A DNA stretch of 39,041 nt. It comes from Candidatus Parcubacteria bacterium. GTDB taxonomy: Bacteria; Patescibacteriota; Patescibacteriia; Patescibacteriales; UBA12075. Below the pieces are notes generated by a model. It worked only from the letters and a program-made list of their open reading frames with translations. It ran no database searches and was not told the DNA's origin. The position numbers were made by a program, and so were the translations under genes. This document shows, in pieces, positions 18,724 to 28,483 of the stretch. The stretch covers positions 1 through 39,041 of the forward strand of contig JAGLYP010000012.1 of the NCBI GenBank assembly GCA_023132155.1, written 5' to 3'. Each line of letters opens with the position of its first letter. Position 1 is the stretch's first letter.

Positions 18724-19320
18724 ATGAATAAAAAATATGATGTTGCCGTTATATTCGGTGGCAGCTTAGGGCCACAAAAAATATTGCAGGATTTTGTTAA
18801 AAAAAGAGTGGAAAAAGGCATTGAGTTGTATAAACAAGGAGAAATTAGTAATTTAATTATGTCTGGCGCTTCCAGTTTTTTTGTTAAAAAAAATTTAAAG
18901 ACCCACGAGGCTGAAGCGATGTCTGAATATGCCGTATCTCGTGGCATAAAAAAAGAGAATATATTTTTAGAAGAAAAATCAAGGGATACAATTGGAAATA
19001 TTTATTTTTCCGGAAAAATTATTAAAAAGAATAAATGGAAGAGGATAGTTTGTGTTACTTCATGTTTTCATTTTAAAAGAGCTGAATATTTATTTAGCAA
19101 GGTTATGGGTAACAAGTATGAAATAAAGTTAATTGTTACTGACGATTGCAAGCCAAATCAAGATATGCTCAAGCGTGAAATTAAATTATTAAAAATAATG
19201 AAAAGAATATTTTGTTTTGTGCCTTCGGGTTGGGGTTTTGTTTTTGGCTTGTTTTTAGTTTTAGAATATAATATAATTCCTTTGTTTGCGGATTATTTAA
19301 AAAAATATCTTTCTTCTTAG
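18724..19320 (+). CDS. DUF218 (YdcF/SanA-like) protein
   Basis: DVAVIFGGSLG...RVEKGIELYKQGEISNLIMSGA...EAEAMSEYAVSRGIKKENIFLEEKSRDTIGN. Confidence 0.85.
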   Translation: MNKKYDVAVIFGGSLGPQKILQDFVKKRVEKGIELYKQGEISNLIMSGASSFFVKKNLKTHEAEAMSEYAVSRGIKKENIFLEEKSRDTIGNIYFSGKIIKKNKWKRIVCVTSCFHFKRAEYLFSKVMGNKYEIKLIVTDDCKPNQDMLKREIKLLKIMKRIFCFVPSGWGFVFGLFLVLEYNIIPLFADYLKKYLSS

Positions 19321-19324
19321 CATA

Positions 19325-19365
19325 AAATAAAAACGCCCAATTTTAATAATTGGGCGTTTTTATTT
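19325..19365. terminator. Bidirectional terminator between convergent genes
   Basis: AAATAAAAACGCCCAATT..AATTGGGCGTTTTTATTT. Confidence 0.9.
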
Positions 19366-19379
19366 TTGTAAAAAATATT

Positions 19380-20381
19380 TTATATTTTTCTATTATCACT
19401 AAAGAGAAATTTAACAGCGATTAAACTTCCGCTAATAACTCCCACCACCCATGCTAAGGTTCTGTAGAGAAAGAATGGAATAAAAACAGGATATAAGCAT
19501 AGAGGAGGTTTTATTTCTAAAATGTTTTTTAGATAGATTAACAGTAATATGCTTAATAAGACAATGGCGGGATAAAAAAGTATATCATAAAAATAAGATA
19601 AAAACAGAAAGAGGAAGCCAAGAAAAAATAACGGTATTTGGGCAGTCATAGAAAGGCTGGTAATGGGATCGGAAATAGCTCTTGTATTATGTCTGAAAAT
19701 CAAGCGGAAAGCCCATTTTGCTTGATTTTTTAGTTGTTTAAAATATTCAATAAAAGCATTTCTGTGGTAATGCCAAACTTTGGCTTTTTTTGTGTAAATG
19801 ATTTTTCCGTATTTTGATAATCTAAAGCCAAAATCAGTTTCCACCGCCACCATTTGCGTTTCGTCAAATTTAACTTTTTTGGCGATTTCAGTTTTAAGGC
19901 AAAGGCTCATTGTCGGGGCGCGATATATATATTTTGGCATGCGGTTAAAACGATTATCCATTTCATAGCCGATTAAGTTTTGCAAAAAAGAAACATTTTT
20001 AGGAGTGCCGCAATAACCGGCGGTAGCAACAATTTTTTCTCCTTTTTTCCCTGTCTCAAAAGTTAGTATGAGTTCATTAAGCCAATTTGGATCAACCACG
20101 CAATCCGCGTCTGTCATTATTGTGTATTTTGTTTTTACATTATCAAGCGCCCAATTAATCCTCCAAGAAAGCCCTGTTTTTGGAAATCGTTTTAAATCAA
20201 TTTTTTCGTTGTACTTTTTTAGAATTTCATAAGTACCGTCAGTTGATCCGCCATCCAAAACCAAAATTCGCTCCGGCTTGCTATCAAGCGCCAAGAGCGA
20301 ATCAATACACATTTTAATCGTGTCGGCTTTGTTGTATGTTGCTACTAGGATAGTTGAGTTTGGTGAGGGTTTGTTATTCAT
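19380..20381 (-). CDS. Glycosyltransferase family 2, with C-terminal TM helices
   Basis: STILVATYNKADTIKMCIDSLL...ILVLDGGSTDGTYEIL...YTIMTDADCVVDPNW. Confidence 0.9.
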   Translation of the reverse strand: MNNKPSPNSTILVATYNKADTIKMCIDSLLALDSKPERILVLDGGSTDGTYEILKKYNEKIDLKRFPKTGLSWRINWALDNVKTKYTIMTDADCVVDPNWLNELILTFETGKKGEKIVATAGYCGTPKNVSFLQNLIGYEMDNRFNRMPKYIYRAPTMSLCLKTEIAKKVKFDETQMVAVETDFGFRLSKYGKIIYTKKAKVWHYHRNAFIEYFKQLKNQAKWAFRLIFRHNTRAISDPITSLSMTAQIPLFFLGFLFLFLSYFYDILFYPAIVLLSILLLIYLKNILEIKPPLCLYPVFIPFFLYRTLAWVVGVISGSLIAVKFLFSDNRKI

Positions 20382-21028
20382 CTTTTTTGCAAAATAGTAA
20401 TCGATCTGTAAAAAGATTTTTTTGTTTTTATAATTTTAAATTCTTTTTTGTATAATCCATTTATATAATTTTTATTTGCGAAGAATAAATCAAATTCTTT
20501 TATCTCAGTTTTGTAACCATCCCAGGTAGGTTTTAGCCAAGGTATAAAATAGAAGTTTTTGCAAGCAAATAACATTATTTTCCAAAAAAGGTTATTATCA
20601 GGCTCAGCTATAAAAATATATCCTTTTGGTTTTAATACGTATTTTAAGTTATTTACAGCTTTATTATATTCCTCTTTTGTGTATAAGTGGTGTAATACAT
20701 CGTGTATTATTATTATATCAAAAGTATCTTTTTTATAAGAATTAGATAGGCTAGTAATTGATTCTAATTTAATATTATATTTTTTATCAAGGTTTTTTAC
20801 TAGATTTTTTTCAACTTCACATCCGAATAATTGATTAAAACCCCGTTTTTTCAAATAATCAAGGCAATAACCGGTTCCGCAACCACAATCGAAAATTTTA
20901 TGATTTTTTTCAATGTATTTTTTTATTTCTAATTCTCTCATTCGAAAAGAGCGAAAGAATTTTAATAGTTTGTTATCAACTAATTTTGAATATTTTTCAG
21001 CAAATTGAGGGTTGTATTCTTTATGCAT
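20378..21028 (-). CDS. Class I SAM-dependent methyltransferase
   Basis: KIFDCGCGTGYCLDYLKKRG; DIIIIHDVLHHLY. Confidence 0.9.
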   Translation of the reverse strand: MHKEYNPQFAEKYSKLVDNKLLKFFRSFRMRELEIKKYIEKNHKIFDCGCGTGYCLDYLKKRGFNQLFGCEVEKNLVKNLDKKYNIKLESITSLSNSYKKDTFDIIIIHDVLHHLYTKEEYNKAVNNLKYVLKPKGYIFIAEPDNNLFWKIMLFACKNFYFIPWLKPTWDGYKTEIKEFDLFFANKNYINGLYKKEFKIIKTKKSFYRSITILQKR

Positions 21029-21029
21029 A

Positions 21030-21404
21030 TTATTTGATTGCTACAATAGTTATCCCGATAATGATTATTATTGTGCCCACTGTTCTTAGTGTAGTTATGT
21101 TTTCATTTAATATAAAGTGAGATGCTAATAGTACAAGTGCAAATATTGATGCGGACATAATTGGAAAAGCGTAGCTAAGTTCAAATTTTGATAATATATA
21201 TAGCCATGCAAAGGCGCCAATTGCATATATTAGTATTGCAGATACAATCCAACGGTTTTGTAAAAAAAATATTATTGAATGAGTAGATTCTTTTAGGGAA
21301 GAAAAGGAAATTTTTTCGTTAATCAAGTTAACTCCTAACTTCAAAAAAATTTGACCAATAGTTCCAGTGAGTATTATTGAAATAAAAACAATGTATTTAA
21401 TCAT
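21030..21404 (-). CDS. Small EamA/SMR-type membrane transporter
   Basis: 124 aa with four hydrophobic helices; GTIGQIFLKLGVN, FELSYAFPIMSASIFALVLLASHFILNENITTLRTVGTIIIIIGI. Confidence 0.75.
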   Translation of the reverse strand: MIKYIVFISIILTGTIGQIFLKLGVNLINEKISFSSLKESTHSIIFFLQNRWIVSAILIYAIGAFAWLYILSKFELSYAFPIMSASIFALVLLASHFILNENITTLRTVGTIIIIIGITIVAIK

Positions 21405-21408
21405 GGTT

Positions 21409-22464
21409 TTACCAATTTGTTTTATTTAATTCTATAGGTAATTTTGTATCTTCACTAATGTAAGAAAAATAATTTTTTATAAATTCTTTATCTTCGGCGA
21501 TTAAACATTTAGGATGATATTTTTTATAATATTTTGTTTTGATTCCTTTTTCTCTAATTTTTTTAAGACTTTCTTTTAAAACATTGCCCAGTGAAACATG
21601 TATAAATGGACAACCCAATACTTCTCCATAAGGAGTGATAAATAGAACTTCTTTAACTGCCGGACATCCACTCCCTTTAAATCCAGTATCAGTATCTCTC
21701 ACTATAAATGGGTATTTTTTTCTAAGTTCTAGAAAATATTTCGTGTCTTCCTTGGACATTAAAATATCAATATTTTTATCCCAATTTCCAGAAGGACTGG
21801 CATACAAGGTATTAATCATTATATTGTTTTTGTGTGCAAATTTTATTATTTCTTCAAAACCTTCAGATTTGATATTGAAGTGTGATACTGTTGTATTGAT
21901 GGTGTAATTCATTTTTAGCTTTTTGCAAATTTTAATTGCATTCATCACTTTATCATAGCTTCCTTTAACTCCTCTAAATTTGTCATGTTCTTCTGGGATG
22001 CCGCTATCAACACTAAAAATCATGTAGTCAACACCAATATTTTTTAATTCTTTTATTTTTTTTTCATCAACAATAAAGCCGTTAGATGTTACAGTGATTC
22101 TATTTTTTTGAGGAAATACAGATTTAATTATTTCCAAATAATCTTTTCGTAAAAACAATTCACCACCCTGAAATCCAAAATAAGTACATCCAAGTTTCAT
22201 TGCTTCTTTGGCAACTTTTTGGTAATCTTGTAGCATCATTTTTTTATGAAAACCTTCTTTAATCAATGTTTTATCGAAACAATGTTGGCAATTCAAATTG
22301 CAAGCGTAATCAATTGCAAAATCAATTCCACGAATTGGAGTATAATTTTTAAATAAAAGCATTTTTGAATAATAAAACAAAAGCCTTGAAATATATTTCG
22401 GCTTTTTTAAAATTAAACCATATTTCCATATAAAAAATATTTTTATTATTTTTTTGTTTATCAT
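21409..22464 (-). CDS. Radical SAM/SPASM protein
   Basis: DYACNLNCQHCFD (CxxxCxxC), FGFQGGELFLRKDY, C-terminal Cys residues. Confidence 0.9.
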   Translation of the reverse strand: MINKKIIKIFFIWKYGLILKKPKYISRLLFYYSKMLLFKNYTPIRGIDFAIDYACNLNCQHCFDKTLIKEGFHKKMMLQDYQKVAKEAMKLGCTYFGFQGGELFLRKDYLEIIKSVFPQKNRITVTSNGFIVDEKKIKELKNIGVDYMIFSVDSGIPEEHDKFRGVKGSYDKVMNAIKICKKLKMNYTINTTVSHFNIKSEGFEEIIKFAHKNNIMINTLYASPSGNWDKNIDILMSKEDTKYFLELRKKYPFIVRDTDTGFKGSGCPAVKEVLFITPYGEVLGCPFIHVSLGNVLKESLKKIREKGIKTKYYKKYHPKCLIAEDKEFIKNYFSYISEDTKLPIELNKTNW

Positions 22465-22473
22465 ATTATTTTA

Positions 22474-23070
22474 TTATTTTTTAAATAGTAGTATTTTAAA
22501 AATACCGTTAAAAAGGTTTTGATTTTTAATTAATTTAAAATTATTTTTTTTAAAAATATAAATAAAGTCCTCAATACGATAATTGTATTCTAATACATTT
22601 TTACCTCCTCTTAAAATTTCAGCTAAATATATAGATGTTTTTCCCGTAAATGAACCATGATCAGTTTGTGTTATACAAACATATTTTGAGCTAATATCCA
22701 TTAAGTTTTTGGCTATGGGCTCAAAATTTAAAAAGTGTTCCAACATTCCGTCTGAAAAGACAAATTCAAATTTTTCTTCTACGTCTTCAAGTCTTTTTTG
22801 GATAGCATTAAGTTCCTTTTTTTTGCAAATTTCAATAGCATTTTTTGATATATCAATTCCTAGTGTTTTTATATTAAGATCTTGAAATACTGAAAGCGTG
22901 TAACCAAGAGCGCAACCAACATCAATTGCAGATTTAGGATTTATTTTTTTTAATACATTTTTTAATGCGGCTTGTTTTGATTTAAGCATTAATTTTCCGA
23001 CGAAAGTCAAATTTTTTTCATCATTGTCGGCCCAGCGATTATTCCATTTTTTATATAGTTCATTATTCAT
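22474..23070 (-). CDS. Class I SAM-dependent methyltransferase
   Basis: SAIDVGCALGYTLSVFQDLNIKTLGIDISKNAIEIC. Confidence 0.85.
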   Translation of the reverse strand: MNNELYKKWNNRWADNDEKNLTFVGKLMLKSKQAALKNVLKKINPKSAIDVGCALGYTLSVFQDLNIKTLGIDISKNAIEICKKKELNAIQKRLEDVEEKFEFVFSDGMLEHFLNFEPIAKNLMDISSKYVCITQTDHGSFTGKTSIYLAEILRGGKNVLEYNYRIEDFIYIFKKNNFKLIKNQNLFNGIFKILLFKK

Positions 23071-23071
23071 G

Positions 23072-23650
23072 CTAATTGTTTATTGTATTTTTAAAATAGC
23101 GCGTAACCAAATGCCCCAAAACCAAATGCACATCTTCGGCTATATCATAGCGATTAATTTTTGCCACAATGGCCACATCGGAAATTTTTGCCAATTCGCC
23201 GCCTTCAAAACCGGCAAAGCCGATTGTTTTGGCATTATGTTTTTTTGCTAAATTAATAGCATTGATAACATTAGGGGAGTTTCCGCTGGCGCTTATTCCA
23301 ATAACTACATCTCTGGAGTTAATTAAATTTTTTAGTTGGTCAGAAAAAATATGGCTATAATCCGTATCGTTTCCCCAAGCGGTCATTGTTGCCACATTAT
23401 CTGTCAAAGAAATCACTCTAAATCGCTTGGTGTTATTTTGGCCGTTGTTCAATAAGGTTCCTTTCCCAAGGTCGCAGGCAAAATGCGACGCGGTCGCGGC
23501 GCTCCCGCCGTTTCCCATAATAAATATTTGCTTGTCGTTTTTGTACGCATCATGGATGATTTCTGTAATTTTTTCTAAAATATTTAAATCCAGCTCGTCA
23601 ATCACTTTTTTTAAATCAGAGAAATATTTTTTTGCGGTTTCCTTTATCAT
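23072..23650 (-). CDS. gmhA: SIS-domain sedoheptulose-7-phosphate isomerase
   Basis: IFIMGNGGSAATASHFACDLGKGT; VVIGISASGNSPNVINAI; adjacent to heptose kinase and guanylyltransferase genes. Confidence 0.88.
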   Translation of the reverse strand: MIKETAKKYFSDLKKVIDELDLNILEKITEIIHDAYKNDKQIFIMGNGGSAATASHFACDLGKGTLLNNGQNNTKRFRVISLTDNVATMTAWGNDTDYSHIFSDQLKNLINSRDVVIGISASGNSPNVINAINLAKKHNAKTIGFAGFEGGELAKISDVAIVAKINRYDIAEDVHLVLGHLVTRYFKNTINN

Positions 23651-23652
23651 AT

Positions 23653-24624
23653 TTATAATTTGTGGATAATTTTACTTCCTTCCGGTTCAAAACCGAAAGG
23701 AGTTTCTTTCAAATTTTTAAGCGCTTGGCGAATTTTTTCTTGGTTTTCTTTTTTTGCGTAAAAAAGGAAGAATCCGCCTCCGCCGGCGCCGCAAATTTTG
23801 CCGCCCAAAGCGCCTTGATTAATTGCTTTTTGGTAATTTATGTCTATTTCAGGGTCGCTAATGCCGTTGGCAAGCTGTTTTTTTTCAAGCCAATTTTGGT
23901 GTAAAAGTTCTCCGATTTTATCTATATCGGAATTGATTAAATCCTCTTTCAATATATTAACAAAACCTCGCATTTTAATCAATGATTTTATTTTATCTTG
24001 TGTGTTGATTTTTTGTTTGCTTAATATCTGGTCGGCGTTTCTTGTTTTTCCTGTATAAAAAAGCAATAAATTTGAATCTAAGCCCTTTATCAAATTTTCA
24101 GATACCGGAATATTTTCAACTTTAACAGATTCGTCCGGGTTAAATGTAATTGTTTTTAAACCTCCGTAGGCGGCAATATATTGGTCTTGCTTGCCAATCG
24201 GTTTTTTCAGTATATCAATTTCTATTTTACATGCTTCTTGCGCTAATTCTTCCGGAGTTTTGTTTTCCCCTTTGTAAGAATATAAAGCGTTAAGCAGACC
24301 GACCGCGAAACTGCTTGAGGAGCCAAGGCCGACTCCGGAAACAGGGGCATCTGACATTGATACTATTTCAACTCCGCTGACGCCGGTTAATTTAAACGCT
24401 TCCCTGATGATATCGTTTTTTATTTTATCAATGTCTTTTCCTTCTTCAATTTTTGAATATTTTAATAAATAGCTTTCACCGTCAAAATGTTTGTGTACGC
24501 AAATATAAATATATTTATTTATCGCGGTGCTGATTACTTTACCTGGTTCGTTTTTGTAAAAAGCTCTAAGGTCGGTTCCTCCGCCGACAAAGCTTATTCT
24601 TAATGGAGTTTTTGATATTATCAT
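23653..24624 (-). CDS. hddA: GHMP-family D-glycero-D-manno-heptose 7-phosphate kinase
   Basis: KTPLRISFVGGGTDL; APVSGVGLGSSSSFAVGLLNAL; KICGAGGGGFFLFYA. Confidence 0.88.
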   Translation of the reverse strand: MIISKTPLRISFVGGGTDLRAFYKNEPGKVISTAINKYIYICVHKHFDGESYLLKYSKIEEGKDIDKIKNDIIREAFKLTGVSGVEIVSMSDAPVSGVGLGSSSSFAVGLLNALYSYKGENKTPEELAQEACKIEIDILKKPIGKQDQYIAAYGGLKTITFNPDESVKVENIPVSENLIKGLDSNLLLFYTGKTRNADQILSKQKINTQDKIKSLIKMRGFVNILKEDLINSDIDKIGELLHQNWLEKKQLANGISDPEIDINYQKAINQGALGGKICGAGGGGFFLFYAKKENQEKIRQALKNLKETPFGFEPEGSKIIHKL

Positions 24625-24626
24625 AA

Positions 24627-25916
24627 TTATTTCGAAATTTTATTTACCGCTAATAATAAATTATTTGCCCTTTTAGTCTTAATAGCGCATTTATCGAAAT
24701 ATTCCTGATTTCTTTTGACTAATATGGTTTTGATTTTTGCGTTTTTTCCTGTTTCAATGTCTCTTTCAGCGTCGCCGATTATCCATGAGTTTTTTAAGCC
24801 AATATTAAAATCTTTTTTTGCTTGCATTATCATGCCCGGTTTTGGCTTGCGGCATTCGCACTCAATTCGCAGTTCGGGAACTCCGGGAAATTCTTTGGCA
24901 GGATGATGCGGACAAAAATATATACCGTCCAGTTTTGCGCCCTCATTGCCCAGTAAAGTTTCCATTTTTTTGTGTATCTCATCAAGTTGGGCAAATGTTA
25001 TGAATCCTTTTGCCAGCATGGGCTGATTTGTAACTAAAATTGCCAGATATTCTGAGTTATTTATTTTTTTTATAGCCTCAATTGTCCTGGGAAGAATTTT
25101 AAAATCATCAATGTTGGATAGATTATCGGAATCATAATTTATTACGCCATCCCTGTCTAAAAAAATTGCTTTTCTTTTATTTTTTAAATTAAACCTATTT
25201 ATTTTTCCTGACTTATAATCTTTATTTACTTTTTTTAATCTTTCAAGGGTTCCCATATCTTTAATATATTCAGGGGTGTTGTAGCCGTATATTTTTTCTT
25301 TTTTAAATATTTTTGGAAAGATATTTTTACCAAAATCCAATTCTATGTTTTCTTGAGATTTAATCTGTTTAAGAATTTTGGGGGATAAAATATATACGCC
25401 GGCGTTTACCATGTTATGAAAATAAAAACCGGATTTATGGGGCTTGGAATGAAACGCTGTTACTTGGCATTCTTCATTAATTTCCACCAAATCACTGTCT
25501 TGCGGATGATCGTTAGAATGAAGTACAAGCGTGCAACTGCTTTTTTTCTGTTCGTGAAAATTAATTAATTTGTCAAAATTCATATCAAGCATTACATCGC
25601 CGTATAATAATAAAAAGTCATTTTTTAATTTATTTTCTATTAATTTAACCCTGTCTGCCGTACCGATATTAATTTTTGATTTAAAACAGCTGACATTTGC
25701 TTTGTATTTTTTTGATTTAACATAATTCTCAATAATTTCAGATTTATACCCTGTCAGTATTGTTATATTGTTTATATTATATTTTTCCAATAATCTGATT
25801 TGATGTTCCAATATCGGAGTCCCGCCGATTTTAATCATTGGCTTGGGAATTTTTTTGGTTAGATTTCCAAGCCGCGTGCCTTTGCCGCCGGCCAGGATTA
25901 CTGCTTGTTTTATCAT
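24627..25916 (-). CDS. Fusion: heptose-1-P guanylyltransferase (HddC-like) plus heptose-1,7-bisphosphate 7-phosphatase (GmhB-like)
   Basis: N-terminal VILAGGKGTRLGNLTKKIPKPM nucleotidyltransferase; C-terminal HAD FLDRDGVIN, CPHHPAKEFPGVPELRIECECRKPKPGM zinc loop, WIIGDAERDIETG. Confidence 0.88.
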   Translation of the reverse strand: MIKQAVILAGGKGTRLGNLTKKIPKPMIKIGGTPILEHQIRLLEKYNINNITILTGYKSEIIENYVKSKKYKANVSCFKSKINIGTADRVKLIENKLKNDFLLLYGDVMLDMNFDKLINFHEQKKSSCTLVLHSNDHPQDSDLVEINEECQVTAFHSKPHKSGFYFHNMVNAGVYILSPKILKQIKSQENIELDFGKNIFPKIFKKEKIYGYNTPEYIKDMGTLERLKKVNKDYKSGKINRFNLKNKRKAIFLDRDGVINYDSDNLSNIDDFKILPRTIEAIKKINNSEYLAILVTNQPMLAKGFITFAQLDEIHKKMETLLGNEGAKLDGIYFCPHHPAKEFPGVPELRIECECRKPKPGMIMQAKKDFNIGLKNSWIIGDAERDIETGKNAKIKTILVKRNQEYFDKCAIKTKRANNLLLAVNKISK

Positions 25917-27364
25917 TTTAAATATTTAAAAAATGTTTTAGCGGCTATCAAGAGCCTTTTAATTTCTTTCGGGTGCGTGATTACCTGTTTAAGCTTCATT
26001 AAAATATACGCGCTCCGCAAATAATATTCTTTTGTCGCTTTGTCGCAAAAGTTTAAAATATCTTCTCTCTTTACTTCCGGCAAGTTTAATACGCAATTGT
26101 AAGTGCCGTCATCTTTTAGCCATTCATTGTATTTGTCGGTTATAAGATATCCGTTTTCTTTGGCCCAAGCAAAGGCTTCGGTTCCGGGGTAGGGGATTAG
26201 CGGATAAAATTGCATGCTATCGCAATTCAGTTCTTTTGCCAAAGCAAGCGTTTCGTTCATTGTTTCTTTTGTTTCTTCCGGATTGCCGATAATAAAACAG
26301 CCGTGTACAAGCAGTTTTGCTTTTTTGCTGTCTTTGACAAATTGCCTGATTTGTTCCACTGTTATTCCTTTTTTTATGTTATTAAGCAATTTTTGGTTTC
26401 CGCTTTCAAAGCCGATAGTAAGTAAATGACAACCGGCTTTTTTCATCCATTGCATTGTTTCCAGATTCAAGTTCGCGCGGACATTGCAGTACCATTTTAG
26501 CTTTATTTTCTTTTCAATCAGCAATTTGCAAATTTTAATTACTCTTTCCTGATCGGCCGTAAAAGTGTCATCCTCAATGCCGATTTCTTTGACTTCAGGC
26601 AGATTGTTTTTGATATATTCAAATTCTTTAACTACGCTTTCCGCGCTTCTGAGGCGATAGCGGCGGCTGTGGAATGTCTGCGGGTACAGGCAGAAGAAAC
26701 ATCTGAAAGGACAGCCTCTTCCGGTAATAATCATTACCATCGGATAATCGGAAGCGGCAAAAAAATAGTTTTTTATTTTAAAATGTTTTTTATATATTTC
26801 ACTTGCGAAAGGCAGGTCATCAAGGTTTTCAATTAAATCGCGCGGCGGATTAAAAATAATTTTTTTGTTTTTTTGAAATATAACTCCATTAACGCTTGCC
26901 AAATTTCCCTTGTTAAGCAAACAATAAGCCAGGTCTTTTATAGTGTAGTCATATTCGCCTTTGGTTACGGCATCAATCTTGTCGCTTAACTTAAGCGTTT
27001 CTTCCGGGACAGCTGATGGGTGAGTGCCTACTAATATTATAAATGTGTCAGGAAGCAACTCTTTGATTTTTTCCGCGTTTTTTATGTCGCTGTAAATACT
27101 GGGAGTGCTGGTGTCAACTACCAATAGTTCGGGCGTAAAATTAACGATTTGTTTAATGGTTTCTTCTTTGCTTAATTTTTCAGCCGGTCCGTCAATGACT
27201 TTTATGTCAAATATTTTTTTCTCTTTGTTTTCCTTGTCCAAAACACCGACCGCGTAGGCGAGCCAAAAAGGAAAATAAATCGTGCCGCCTCTGGTTACGG
27301 CTGGACTGCGGGATGTTCGGGAAAATTTTTCTTTAAATGAAGGGTTTAAAAATAATACTTTCAT
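25913..27364 (-). CDS. B12-binding-domain radical SAM protein
   Basis: N-terminal cobalamin-binding-like fold (ELLVVDTSTPSIYSD...VGTHPSAVPEETL) and GRGCPFRCFFCLYP. Confidence 0.88.
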   Translation of the reverse strand: MKVLFLNPSFKEKFSRTSRSPAVTRGGTIYFPFWLAYAVGVLDKENKEKKIFDIKVIDGPAEKLSKEETIKQIVNFTPELLVVDTSTPSIYSDIKNAEKIKELLPDTFIILVGTHPSAVPEETLKLSDKIDAVTKGEYDYTIKDLAYCLLNKGNLASVNGVIFQKNKKIIFNPPRDLIENLDDLPFASEIYKKHFKIKNYFFAASDYPMVMIITGRGCPFRCFFCLYPQTFHSRRYRLRSAESVVKEFEYIKNNLPEVKEIGIEDDTFTADQERVIKICKLLIEKKIKLKWYCNVRANLNLETMQWMKKAGCHLLTIGFESGNQKLLNNIKKGITVEQIRQFVKDSKKAKLLVHGCFIIGNPEETKETMNETLALAKELNCDSMQFYPLIPYPGTEAFAWAKENGYLITDKYNEWLKDDGTYNCVLNLPEVKREDILNFCDKATKEYYLRSAYILMKLKQVITHPKEIKRLLIAAKTFFKYLK

Positions 27365-27717
27365 GAAATATTTTTATTATTAATATTTTTTAAAGCTTCT
27401 TTTCTGGTGTTTTCTTCCAGTTTTTTATTGATTTTATTAACTGTAAAATAATTGTTTACGGTTAAAATTGTTAAAAACATAAATCCAAAAATTGTGAAAA
27501 AATCCATAGCCCTGACAATTCCCAGTTCGGATATTAATGTTCCCAATAAATTCGGAAAAATTACCGCGAAAACAAAGCCGATCCAAATAGTTTGCCAAAT
27601 AATGAATTGCGAACGCCCGAATTCTTTTCTTTTATAATGCAGGAATATAAAATAGGCCATAAATAGGCCGAATAGTATGCCGATGATTTGTATGCCTAGA
27701 ATCATAGAAATCGCCAC
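27361..27717 (-). CDS. DUF2304-like small membrane protein
   Basis: 118 aa, three hydrophobic helices, YKRKEFGRSQFIIWQTIWIGFVFAVIFP; coupled to a GT2 gene. Confidence 0.7.
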   Translation of the reverse strand: MAISMILGIQIIGILFGLFMAYFIFLHYKRKEFGRSQFIIWQTIWIGFVFAVIFPNLLGTLISELGIVRAMDFFTIFGFMFLTILTVNNYFTVNKINKKLEENTRKEALKNINNKNIS

Positions 27718-28391
27718 TTTAATAAATTAAAAAATATAATTATACCGTCAATCGGAGTTGTGCCTTTGTGGTTGTCTTTGTAGATGGTTTGAATAGGCAC
27801 TGTTCCATATTTTAAATTATGCTTTCCGGCCCTGATAATCATTTCAGTTTCAACTGAATAATCGGTTGATACCCAGTGGATTTTTTTGTAGGCATCAGCC
27901 GTAAAAATTCTAAAGCCCGATTGCGTGTCTTCTAATTTTATTTTTGAAACCAGGTTTATTATAAATGACAAAAATTTATTGCCGGCTCGCATCAGCAAGG
28001 GCATTTTTTTGCTAAAGGTTCTTAGCCCGAAGATGATATCCAATTTTTCTTTTTCTAGTTTATGTATTAATTTTGGGATGTCTTCCCCCATGTGCTGTCC
28101 GTCGCCGTCAATCATGACAAGTGTTTTTGCCCCCATTTTAATTGCCGCCTCACAGCCGGTTTTTATTGCCGCGCCTTTTCCCAAATTGATCTTATGTTTT
28201 AAAATTGTTATTTGATTGTTAAAATTTTGCTTTAGAAGCGCATAAGTATCGTCTTCGGAGCCGTCATCAATTACGATAATATTGGAAATATACTTTTTAA
28301 TATTATTAATAGTAGAAATGATATTATTTTCTTCATTATATGCCGGTATAACGGCATATACTTTATTATTTTTTTTTATTTCATGATTCAT
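27702..28391 (-). CDS. Glycosyltransferase family 2, polyprenyl-phosphate sugar synthase type
   Basis: VYAVIPAYNEENNIISTINN...IIVIDDGSEDDTYALL...MIDGDGQHMGEDIPKL. Confidence 0.9.
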   Translation of the reverse strand: MNHEIKKNNKVYAVIPAYNEENNIISTINNIKKYISNIIVIDDGSEDDTYALLKQNFNNQITILKHKINLGKGAAIKTGCEAAIKMGAKTLVMIDGDGQHMGEDIPKLIHKLEKEKLDIIFGLRTFSKKMPLLMRAGNKFLSFIINLVSKIKLEDTQSGFRIFTADAYKKIHWVSTDYSVETEMIIRAGKHNLKYGTVPIQTIYKDNHKGTTPIDGIIIFFNLLKWRFL

Positions 28392-28483
28392 TATATCACA
28401 CTAAAAAACATTGCTAAAATAAAGCAATATTGTTATAGTGTTATTATAGTATAATAATTATTGATTGTCTATATTAAAATTTT

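Noticed and set aside
18648-18947. Minus-strand 99-aa ORF
   Set aside because: Mostly antisense to the DUF218 gene; codon pattern looks like a shadow ORF.
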